A stretch of DNA of 38,835 bases from contig JAAYCW010000082.1 in NCBI GenBank assembly GCA_012729575.1, positions 1 through 38,835 on the forward strand, written 5' to 3'. The DNA comes from Actinomycetota bacterium (GTDB taxonomy: Bacteria; Actinomycetota; Thermoleophilia; RBG-16-64-13). Every line of letters starts with the position of its first letter. The stretch's first letter is position 1. Both the position numbers and the translations under genes were made by a program. Under the pieces are notes generated by a model. The model searched no databases. It was not told where the DNA came from and worked only from the letters and a program-made list of their open reading frames with translations. Shown piece after piece: positions 1 to 8,769 of this stretch.

Positions 1-334
1 CATCGTGGTGTCCTCCTTCATAGGTACGGTTTCGTCGCCAATACCTACGAGAACACCCGATGGCTCTCCTCTTCTTGGAAGCCATCATCAACGACTTCCT
101 GTTACACCACTTCCGGGGACACTACCTCACTTCTCGTATAAGCCCTTGTTTGGACGCGCCACAGCCGCTGCAAGGGACTCCGTCGTTCTGGTTCAACTTC
201 CATCCGGAGCCGCGGGTATACCTACTCCCGCCCAATCTGCATATCGGGAGAATCCCGTCGTCTGGAAATGAACTTTCCCCATCTTCAACAGAAAACGTGG
301 TGTATGCGACCATTGTCTTCCCGTTCCATTCACT

Positions 335-366
335 TTTTCCACACCTGTGGAAGATTCTGTGGATAA
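335..366. promoter_or_regulatory. cluster of three DnaA boxes
   Basis: TTTTCCACA at 335-343, TGTGGAAGA at 346-354 (reverse orientation) and TGTGGATAA at 358-366. The last is a perfect reverse-oriented TTATCCACA consensus; the others differ at one or two positions. The first two form a face-to-face pair separated by two bases. Such close packing is typical of an origin or of the autoregulated dnaA control region. Confidence 0.7.
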
Positions 367-478
367 TGTCCTATTTTTCCCAGCAATCAGGCCGTCTTGG
401 TGCCTAAAATATGGTCGCCGGTAACTCGTTTCTGACACCAAAGCAGTGCAGTTTGCGGACTTCCTACACCATCGCACT

Positions 479-487
479 TGTGGAAAA
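479..487 (-). promoter_or_regulatory. additional DnaA-box-like site
   Basis: TGTGGAAAA reads as TTTTCCACA on the minus strand, the same 9-mer as at 335-343. It lies about 80 bases before the first gene, so it could also affect that gene's expression. Confidence 0.5.
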
Positions 488-565
488 AGTGCTGCCGGAC
501 CACTACAATGACGGGGTTCTTTCACTACATCCTTCGCTCGCCGGAACCTGAGGCTTGAACGTGAG

Positions 566-1465
566 GTGCGTACCCGCAAGATGACCGCCCGAAGACCAGT
601 TCATAACCCGGTGCCCGGCTTGACATCTCACTCCGGCGCAGTCAGAGCAGAAGACGACGCGCAGAGGCCGCTCGCCACCTACGGCCATGCTCCGGACGGC
701 GACCTCACGAACCCCAGCGCCGCCACGCAGACGCGGCCCGGAGCGCCCGGCGTTCCGCCGTTGATCGCGGTCTATACCGATCTTCACTCCCCGCCCCTTG
801 TCATCGCGGTCGACGACTTCCCCGCGGTAGACGCACGCCTTTCGGAACTCATCCAGGCGCTGGCCGAACGCTCCTACGCCCTGGCCGTGGAGCAAGGCAC
901 ACGCCTACCCATAGGCGTCTTCAGGGAACTGGCAAGCAACCTGGTGCACGCCTCGTTCGCCGACGTGGTCGTCACCATACTCGATCACGGGAACACCATC
1001 CGCGTAAGCGACCGCGGTCCCGGCATACCCGATAAGGAGGCCGCCCTCCGGCCGGGGTTCACCTCAGCAACTGCTCGGCAACGTACTGTCATCCGGGGAG
1101 TCGGCTCCGGCTTCTCCGTCGTGAAAGAAACCCTTGCCGCGCTGGACGGCGACCTGGAAATCGAAGACAACCTGGGGCAGGGAACGGTGGTGACCGTCCG
1201 GGTGAAACCATTGGCAGATACCCCCCTCGCACCCACGGCCATCCCGGCCTATAATCTCTCCGAGCGCCAGTTGAAGATTCTCCTTCTAGTGGTCGAGTTG
1301 GCTCCGGTGGGTCCGACCCGGCTGGCTGAGGAGTTGGGCGTGTCTACATCAACTGCTTATAGAGACCTCGTCTTTCTGAAGGAGGCCGGTTTTGTCGTCT
1401 CCGGGCAGGCCGGGCAACGGTCCGCGACAGACGCAGGGATCGCCTACCTAGACGCTGTGTTGTAG
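566..1465 (+). CDS. HATPase-domain protein with C-terminal winged helix-turn-helix
   Basis: A 299-residue protein. The middle (about residues 100-215) has the three signatures of a GHKL/histidine-kinase-type ATPase fold: an N-box RELASNLVHA near 119, DRGPGIPD near 149, and GVGSGF near 178, ending in GQGTVVTVRV. No histidine-phosphotransfer (dimerisation) domain is visible, so it looks more like an anti-sigma/serine-kinase or switch ATPase than a classical sensor kinase. Residues about 225-299 (LSERQLKILLLV, LAEELGVSTSTAYRDLVFLKEAGFV) form a MarR/IclR-like winged helix, so DNA binding is likely. The GTG at 566 gives this length; ATG at 581 is an equally possible start. The first 70 residues are low-complexity. 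It lies between the DnaA-box cluster and dnaA, 44-59 bases before dnaA, and may share its transcript. The precise function is unknown. Confidence 0.75.
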   Translation: MRTRKMTARRPVHNPVPGLTSHSGAVRAEDDAQRPLATYGHAPDGDLTNPSAATQTRPGAPGVPPLIAVYTDLHSPPLVIAVDDFPAVDARLSELIQALAERSYALAVEQGTRLPIGVFRELASNLVHASFADVVVTILDHGNTIRVSDRGPGIPDKEAALRPGFTSATARQRTVIRGVGSGFSVVKETLAALDGDLEIEDNLGQGTVVTVRVKPLADTPLAPTAIPAYNLSERQLKILLLVVELAPVGPTRLAEELGVSTSTAYRDLVFLKEAGFVVSGQAGQRSATDAGIAYLDAVL

Positions 1466-1524
1466 GCGGCACCTGAAGTGGGGAAACACCGACCCGTACT
1501 TCGCCGCCGATGGGGAGGCCGCTG

Positions 1525-3075
1525 GTGGACAATAGAGACTCTGACCCTCTCTGGGAGGAAGCGCTGGAGCTCATCTCCCGCCAGGTCAACGAGGGTACTT
1601 TCCGCATATGGTTCGAGCCCACGATGGGTTTGGGGCTAGAAGACGGTGTATATAGGGTGGGCGTTGCATCGCCGTTCGCCAAGGACTGGATCGACTCCCG
1701 CTTCGGCGACATCATGGCAGAGGCCGTCTCTCAGGTGATGGGGAAACAGGCTCACCTCGAGGTCATCGTCTCACCCAGTCTTTCCCATGCCACGGCGCCA
1801 GACGCGGCGTCAACGACCGCTCCCTCACGGCCCGTAACCTCTTCTGCCAAACAAGCCGAATCTCGGTCGACACGTTCGTCCGGCGAGTCATCCGAGGCAG
1901 CCGACCGGCCCCGCCGGAGAGGGCGGTCGGGAACACGACTTCAAGGAGGGACAGGCCGAGCCGGCCATGCAGTGCAGGCTGGCGAAGGGGCGTTCCACAG
2001 AGAGGACCCTGCCCCAGCTGGCGCCTCTTCTCCTGAAGAACCGGCCGGCGCCGGCTTGCTTGCGAAGTATACGTTTGACACCTTCGTCATCGGACAGTCG
2101 AACCGGTTCGCTCACGCCGCAGCTCTGGCTGCCGCCGAAACACCCGGCACCCAGTACAACCCGCTGTTCATTTATGGAGGTGTCGGTCTCGGGAAGACAC
2201 ATCTCCTTCAGGCCATAGGGAACTACGCAGCACGAAACCATCCGGGGAAGAAGGTCCGCTATCTCACTTTAGAGACCTTCACGAACGACTTCATAAACTC
2301 CTTGCGCGACGATAGTATCGAGGGATTCAAGAACAGATACCGGACTGTCGACGTGCTGCTCATCGACGATATACAGTTCCTTCATAAGAAGGAGCAGACG
2401 CAAGAGGAGTTCTTTCACACTTTCAATGCTCTCTACGACGCTCAGAAGCAGATCGTCATTACCTCTGACAGACACCCAAAGGCCCTCGCGACTGTGGAAG
2501 ATCGCCTCGTTTCCAGATTTGAGTGGGGCCTCATCACCGACATTCAGCCTCCCGATCTTGAAACTCGGGTGGCCATCTTACGGAAGAAGGTGAAGGCCGA
2601 GAACATCTCCCTAGGTGACGACGATGTCCTTATGTTAATCGCCTCTCGAGTCCCCTCGAATATCCGAGAACTTGAGGGTTGTCTCACGCGAGTGGTTGCC
2701 TATTCCTCTTTCACCAAGAAACGCATAACTGTGGATCTCGCGAGAGAGGTCTTGAAAGACATTCCGGAGACTCCGTCGGTCAAGGTGACCGTAGATCTCA
2801 TCCTCTCCACGGTAGCCGACGCGACCGGTGTTTCTATCACGGAGATTACGGGGGACAAACGGTCCCGACCGGTAGTGGATAGTCGGCACCTCGCCATGTA
2901 TCTCGCGCGAGAACTCACCGACCTCAGTCTACCGAAGATTGGTGAGCGTATCGGCAACCGAGATCACACTACGGTTCTCCATGCAGTAGAGAAAATCGGG
3001 AAGCTGATGCGCAACGACCGAGACGTGTACAACCTCGTTCAGCGTCTGACCGCCAAAGTGAAGAGTGCTCGATGA
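1525..3075 (+). CDS. dnaA: chromosomal replication initiator DnaA
   Basis: Initiator ATPase that binds DnaA boxes, opens oriC and loads the helicase. Seen here: domain I (about 1-85, WFEPTMGL), a low-complexity Ser/Arg/Pro linker (about 90-180), an AAA+ core with Walker A GGVGLGKTH near residue 218 and Walker B LLIDDIQF near 277, and the domain IV signature DHTTVLHAVEKI near 480. I chose GTG 1525 because a strong ribosome site GGGGAGG (1512-1518) sits six bases upstream; the in-frame ATG at 1510 would lie just before that site and has no ribosome site of its own. Length (516 residues) is normal for an actinobacterial DnaA with a long linker. Very sure of the family; start moderately sure. Confidence 0.97.
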   Translation: MDNRDSDPLWEEALELISRQVNEGTFRIWFEPTMGLGLEDGVYRVGVASPFAKDWIDSRFGDIMAEAVSQVMGKQAHLEVIVSPSLSHATAPDAASTTAPSRPVTSSAKQAESRSTRSSGESSEAADRPRRRGRSGTRLQGGTGRAGHAVQAGEGAFHREDPAPAGASSPEEPAGAGLLAKYTFDTFVIGQSNRFAHAAALAAAETPGTQYNPLFIYGGVGLGKTHLLQAIGNYAARNHPGKKVRYLTLETFTNDFINSLRDDSIEGFKNRYRTVDVLLIDDIQFLHKKEQTQEEFFHTFNALYDAQKQIVITSDRHPKALATVEDRLVSRFEWGLITDIQPPDLETRVAILRKKVKAENISLGDDDVLMLIASRVPSNIRELEGCLTRVVAYSSFTKKRITVDLAREVLKDIPETPSVKVTVDLILSTVADATGVSITEITGDKRSRPVVDSRHLAMYLARELTDLSLPKIGERIGNRDHTTVLHAVEKIGKLMRNDRDVYNLVQRLTAKVKSAR

Positions 3076-3355
3076 CATTCCGTCCACAACGTCATGTTGA
3101 TAGCCGCGGGATACGGTGTGCAAACACTGGTCTCTCACAAGGCCACATTTGCTTCTCCCCCACAACACCTCTTCAGCGCCCAACTCATCCACACCCCTCT
3201 CCCATAGCCGCCGGCCTGCTTTCCGCGGTCCGCAGCCATCCTCCTATCTTGTTAACATCTTCCACAGCGTCTACTACCCCGGCTATATTTTCTTTTACAG
3301 AATGTAACAGTAATAGGCACCAACCGATCCGCGTCCAGATGAGCGAGGAGCTCCA
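3076..3355. other. dnaA-dnaN intergenic region with DnaA-box-like sites and AT-rich tract
   Basis: 280 bases without a gene. It contains CCGTCCACA (3080-3088), TCATCCACA (3185-3193, one mismatch to TTATCCACA) and TCTTCCACA (3258-3266), all in the same orientation, followed by an AT-rich stretch around 3283-3316. In several actinobacteria the functional origin is exactly this gap, so it competes with 1-565 as the unwinding site; the two could also be halves of a bipartite origin. A dnaN promoter must also lie here or further upstream, but I cannot assign one with confidence. Confidence 0.55.
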
Positions 3356-4459
3356 ATGAAACTCGTCACCACGAAGCAGGCCCTCGTCGACTGTCTGGGG
3401 ATTGTCAACAAAGCAGTCTCCTCGCGTACATCTATTCAGGTGCTGTCGGGTGTGCTCGTCGAGGCCCGAGATGACGGCATCACGTTCTCAGGAACCGATA
3501 TGGAGATGTCTATCACGGCACCTCTCAACGGCCGGGTCGAAAGTGGTGGATCTCTGGTGGTGCCTGCTCGGATTGCGAGCGATATTGCCAGGAGCCTGCC
3601 CGGAGGTGATGTGACCATAGAGCAGCGCTCAGGGGAGACCCAAGTGGAGATTCGAGCAGGAGAGTCCGTGTTCGATCTGCACGCTTTACCGGCCGCAGAC
3701 TTCCCCCAACTCCCGGTGCTGACGGGAGAGGCATACACGGTGGGGCGTGCTGCTTTTCTGGAGACGGTGGACCGAGTCGCGCCTTCGGCTTCGAAGGACG
3801 AGACTCGCCCAGTCTTGACCGGAGTAATGGTGTATCTGTCGAAGCATTCCGTGCGTATGGTAGCTACCGACAGCTATCGTCTAAGCGTAAAAGAAACGTC
3901 GGTGGAGTCGTCGGTGTCGGCCGCATTTGAGGTCATTGTCCCCTCGCGTACGTTGATCGAGTTATCGCGTATCGCGTCCGGCGTCTCGGACGAGACCATC
4001 AAGATTGTTCCCAGCGAGAATCAGATGTTGTTTGAGGTGGGAGGAGTGTCGCTTGTCTCCCGCGTGATTGACGGGCAGTTTCCGAACTACCGCCAACTCA
4101 TCCCCGAGACCTTCGACTACGAGGTGCCTGTCGATCGTGAGGAGCTACTGGAAGCGGTCCGGCGGATCAGTCTACTGGCGCAAAAGAACGCCCCGCTGAG
4201 ATTGCATTTCTCGAACAACATGCTCACAGTGTCTGCAGAGTCTCAGGACGTCGGCAAAGCACAGGAAGCTCTTCCGATTCCGTACACAGGCGAAGAACTG
4301 GCCATCGGGTTCAATCCGGAGTTTCTGGAAGCAGGGGTGGCCGCTGTCAAGGAATCGCCCGTCTATCTTCGGTTCATCAGTCCTCTCCGGCCTGGACTTA
4401 TCAAGGGAGCGGGCGACGACTTCTTATATCTCGTCATGCCCATCCGCTTGAACGACTAG
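3356..4459 (+). CDS. dnaN: DNA polymerase III sliding clamp, beta subunit
   Basis: 367 residues, the usual length for the ring-forming clamp that tethers the replicative polymerase. The three repeated clamp folds are recognisable: an N-terminal MKLVTTKQALVDCLGIVNKAV, a middle domain with RPVLTGVMVYLS and VATDSYRLSV, and a C-terminal domain ending in FLYLVMPIRLND, the classic C-terminal PMR motif. The ATG is preceded by GAGGAG. It starts the unit dnaN - S4 protein - recF - dciA-like, whose genes follow with a 1-base gap, a 4-base overlap and a 13-base gap. Confidence 0.98.
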   Translation: MKLVTTKQALVDCLGIVNKAVSSRTSIQVLSGVLVEARDDGITFSGTDMEMSITAPLNGRVESGGSLVVPARIASDIARSLPGGDVTIEQRSGETQVEIRAGESVFDLHALPAADFPQLPVLTGEAYTVGRAAFLETVDRVAPSASKDETRPVLTGVMVYLSKHSVRMVATDSYRLSVKETSVESSVSAAFEVIVPSRTLIELSRIASGVSDETIKIVPSENQMLFEVGGVSLVSRVIDGQFPNYRQLIPETFDYEVPVDREELLEAVRRISLLAQKNAPLRLHFSNNMLTVSAESQDVGKAQEALPIPYTGEELAIGFNPEFLEAGVAAVKESPVYLRFISPLRPGLIKGAGDDFLYLVMPIRLND

Positions 4460-4460
4460 G

Positions 4461-4721
4461 ATGGTGGACGCTACCCGGAGACGATCGGAGCCGCGGGGGC
4501 CATCTGTCGTCTCCGTAGACGGACCCATTACTCTGGGCCAGTTTGTCAAACTCGCGGGGTTGGCGTCGACCGGGGGGGAAGCGAAACGGTTGGTGGCAGA
4601 AGGTCTCGTCTTGGTGAACGGCCGCGTGGAGACGCGGCGGGGGCACAAGTTGGCTGTGGGTGATGTAGTGGAGGCATTGGGGGTCATGGTGGAGATGACC
4701 GCTCGTTGTGACGGACCGTGA
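4461..4721 (+). CDS. small S4-domain RNA-binding protein (YaaA-like)
   Basis: 86 residues. The segment LGQFVKLAGLASTGGEAKRLVAEGLVLVNGRVETRRGHKLAVGDVV (about residues 26-71, given here only to define the motif region) matches the S4 RNA-binding fold, with the typical G-x-A-K-x-L-V and V-N-G-x-V-x-x-R-x-x-K pattern. Small S4 proteins between dnaN and recF are a known gene-order feature (yaaA/rlbA in Bacillus); a link to ribosome maturation has been suggested there. It begins one base after the dnaN stop and its own stop overlaps the recF start, so it is translationally coupled to both. Family call is strong, function unknown. Confidence 0.85.
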   Translation: MVDATRRRSEPRGPSVVSVDGPITLGQFVKLAGLASTGGEAKRLVAEGLVLVNGRVETRRGHKLAVGDVVEALGVMVEMTARCDGP

Positions 4722-5791
4722 TGCTGGTCGACCGAGTGCGTATGACGAATCTTCGGTCCCGGCGTTCTTTCGAAGTAGCGTTTGGGACGGGACTCACCAT
4801 CTTGGCCGGTCCGAACGGCGCGGGGAAGACCACCGTGCTCGAGGCAGTAGCGCTGGTCCTCCGAGGAACCCCTTTACGAGGCGGCTCCGCGCGCCAGTTG
4901 ATCACTAGAGACCAGGAGCACCTGCGCGTGGAGGTGGATCTGACAGAGGGTCAGAGGGTGCTGACGGCCTCGTCGGCTTATTCACGCAGCGCCGAGAGAC
5001 GCCTGGCCGCTGATGGTGCCCCCTTGGACGATTCCTCACGGTGGCGCGAGGCGTTGCCCGTCCGCTCCTTCGTTCCCGACGATCTTCGCCTGGTAAAAGG
5101 CAGCCCGAGAAGACGGCGGGAGTATCTTGACACACTTGCTGCCGGGTGTGAACCGGAGTACGAAGCGGCTCTCTGTCGTTACGAAGAGGCGCTTGCGCAG
5201 AGGAACATGCTCCTGCGGACTTCCGGGCGATGGTCGGACGGACAGGAGTTCGGGCCCTGGGAGGCCATCTTGGCCCGCGAGGGCCGGGCGATCTGTGAGT
5301 GGAGAGCTACAACGCTCGCGTCATTCGTTCCGTCGTTCCAACAGGTCCACGCCGAACTCACCGGCGAGACGCCGGATGCCCTGCACCTGGTCTACCGCAC
5401 GAACGCTGCAGGCCTCGATGAGAAAGGATACAGAGCGCGGCTGGCAGAAAGTCGCGAGAGCGACCGACAACGTACGTACACGCATCTGGGACCTCATCGC
5501 GATGATCTTCGCTTGACGCGAGCGGGGATCGACGTGCGCGAGTCCGCGTCTCAGGGAGAACAGCGAGCGGCACTCCTGACCCTGGTCTTGGCCGAATGGC
5601 AGTACCTGTGCAGAGGACCGCGGCAACCATTACTGTTATTGGATGACGTGATGAGCGAACTCGACGCGGTCCGGCGGAGTGCGTTGGTCGGCTTAGTGTG
5701 CAGCGGAGGGCAGGCGATCCTCACCACTACCGACCTGCGTTACTTCACTCCCGAGGAGCTTGAGACGGCGACGATCGTGGAATTGGCCTGA
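4718..5791 (+). CDS. recF: DNA replication/repair ATPase RecF
   Basis: SMC-like ATPase acting with RecO/RecR to load RecA on gapped DNA. Walker A GPNGAGKTT lies near residues 29-37, and the C-terminal Walker B/signature region LLLLDDVMSELD near 305. LGPHRDDL near 255 is another RecF hallmark. 357 residues is normal. GTG 4718 overlaps the previous stop by four bases; the ATG at 4721 directly after it is the alternative and changes the protein by one residue. Confidence 0.97.
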   Translation: MMLVDRVRMTNLRSRRSFEVAFGTGLTILAGPNGAGKTTVLEAVALVLRGTPLRGGSARQLITRDQEHLRVEVDLTEGQRVLTASSAYSRSAERRLAADGAPLDDSSRWREALPVRSFVPDDLRLVKGSPRRRREYLDTLAAGCEPEYEAALCRYEEALAQRNMLLRTSGRWSDGQEFGPWEAILAREGRAICEWRATTLASFVPSFQQVHAELTGETPDALHLVYRTNAAGLDEKGYRARLAESRESDRQRTYTHLGPHRDDLRLTRAGIDVRESASQGEQRAALLTLVLAEWQYLCRGPRQPLLLLDDVMSELDAVRRSALVGLVCSGGQAILTTTDLRYFTPEELETATIVELA

Positions 5792-5804
5792 CGGAGGGTG
5801 ATTG

Positions 5805-6467
5805 ATGCAGAAGCAGCCGGACCCGGCCGGAGCGTCTTTTGATCGCCGCACGGGCGAGGACTTCACGCCGTTGGGACGCATGCTCTCTTGGGCAAAGGAG
5901 TGCCGGGGTGACCCGGCGGAGCGTCCAGGCGACAAAGGGGAGCAGGGCGCAAGCGGGCGCGATGCCAAGCATGCTGGGCGCGCGCTGGTCTTGGTGTGGC
6001 CCGACGTGGTGGGCCCGGAGGTGGCCGCTAACGCTCACCCGGTGCAACTCAGAAACGGGCGACTGGTAGTCAGCGCATCATCAAGCGTCTGGGCGCAGAC
6101 ACTCCAACTGATGAGTGAGGCCATAGTCGAGAGGCTGAATGAGCATCTGGGCCCAGACTGTATCGAGCGGCTCGTCTGCCGCCACGCCGGCTGGGAGAAC
6201 CGTTCGGAAGAACGCTCGGGGCGCGAGAATGGTTTGAGGCAGGAGGAGGAGGTGCCCCGGGCGGGGCCACCTGCGTCTGGTGGCGGTGCATCTCAAGGGC
6301 GCTCGGGGGGGACCGCCGCCGGCCCCGTAGAGGAGTGCCTGACGGCGGAGCAGAAGAAGGCCTTGGCGGATGTGGGACGGCTCGATCTGGCCCCCGATTT
6401 GCGTGAAAAGATCGCCCGCGCGATGAAGGCCGGGTTCGTCCGCGCAGAGCAGGATTCTGTGCGCTGA
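5805..6467 (+). CDS. DUF721 / DciA-like protein
   Basis: 220 residues with a central DUF721 fold (about 55-125: LVLVWPDVVGPEVAANAHPV, GRLVVSASSSVWAQTLQLM). Proteins of this family include DciA, which loads the replicative helicase in bacteria lacking DnaC, and are routinely found after recF in actinobacteria. The N-terminal 50 and the C-terminal 90 residues are charged and Gly-rich with no domain I recognise. I chose ATG 5805 behind the ribosome site GGAGGG (5793-5798); a TTG three bases upstream is also in frame. Helicase loading is an inference from family and context. Confidence 0.85.
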   Translation: MQKQPDPAGASFDRRTGEDFTPLGRMLSWAKECRGDPAERPGDKGEQGASGRDAKHAGRALVLVWPDVVGPEVAANAHPVQLRNGRLVVSASSSVWAQTLQLMSEAIVERLNEHLGPDCIERLVCRHAGWENRSEERSGRENGLRQEEEVPRAGPPASGGGASQGRSGGTAAGPVEECLTAEQKKALADVGRLDLAPDLREKIARAMKAGFVRAEQDSVR

Positions 6468-6477
6468 CAGCGTACTA

Positions 6478-6492
6478 TCTCCCGTCGGGAGA
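6478..6492. promoter_or_regulatory. perfect 15-base inverted repeat after dciA-like gene
   Basis: TCTCCCGTCGGGAGA: seven-base arms around one central base, or a six-base stem with a GTC loop. It begins ten bases after the stop of the upstream gene. No T-run follows, so it is either a weak terminator hairpin or a protein-binding site in the gyrB leader. Confidence 0.5.
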
Positions 6493-6496
6493 AGGG

Positions 6497-6516
6497 CTCG
6501 TGTGGTATCATACGAG
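6497..6516 (+). promoter_or_regulatory. palindrome over a putative gyrB -10 element
   Basis: CTCGTGTGGTATCATACGAG is palindromic at 8 of 10 base pairs, the other two being G-T. A possible -10 hexamer TATCAT (6506-6511) lies inside it; no good -35 hexamer is visible 16-18 bases upstream. Transcription from here would give a gyrB leader of about 105 bases. The site could be an operator or a supercoiling-sensitive promoter; both are inference. Confidence 0.4.
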
Positions 6517-6616
6517 CAACGTGGTCAAGGCTTTCCACGGTGACAGATCGGTCGATATTCCACCTTCCCGACAGCGCTTCCACGACACCTGCGGCCCTAC
6601 GTCGGGGGATCGGTAG

Positions 6617-8767
<2,151 letters not shown>

Positions 8768-8769
8768 CT

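Larger units (their letters stand above)
1..565. other. oriC: gene-less segment upstream of dnaA region, probable part of oriC
   Basis: I see no convincing gene here; the open frames are short, overlap on both strands and resemble no family I know. The right half holds four DnaA-box-like 9-mers, three of them packed between 335 and 366 and one at 479-487, with short AT-rich runs at 359-380 and 403-412. The left 300 bases are pyrimidine-rich with recurring CACTTC and CACTAC words whose meaning I cannot tell. Position next to dnaA/dnaN/gyrBA is where the chromosomal origin lies in many bacteria. Origin function is inferred, not shown. Confidence 0.6.

Noticed and set aside
5-407. Overlapping short plus-strand frames at the window start
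   Set aside because: They have no ribosome sites or family likeness, and overlap each other and the DnaA boxes.
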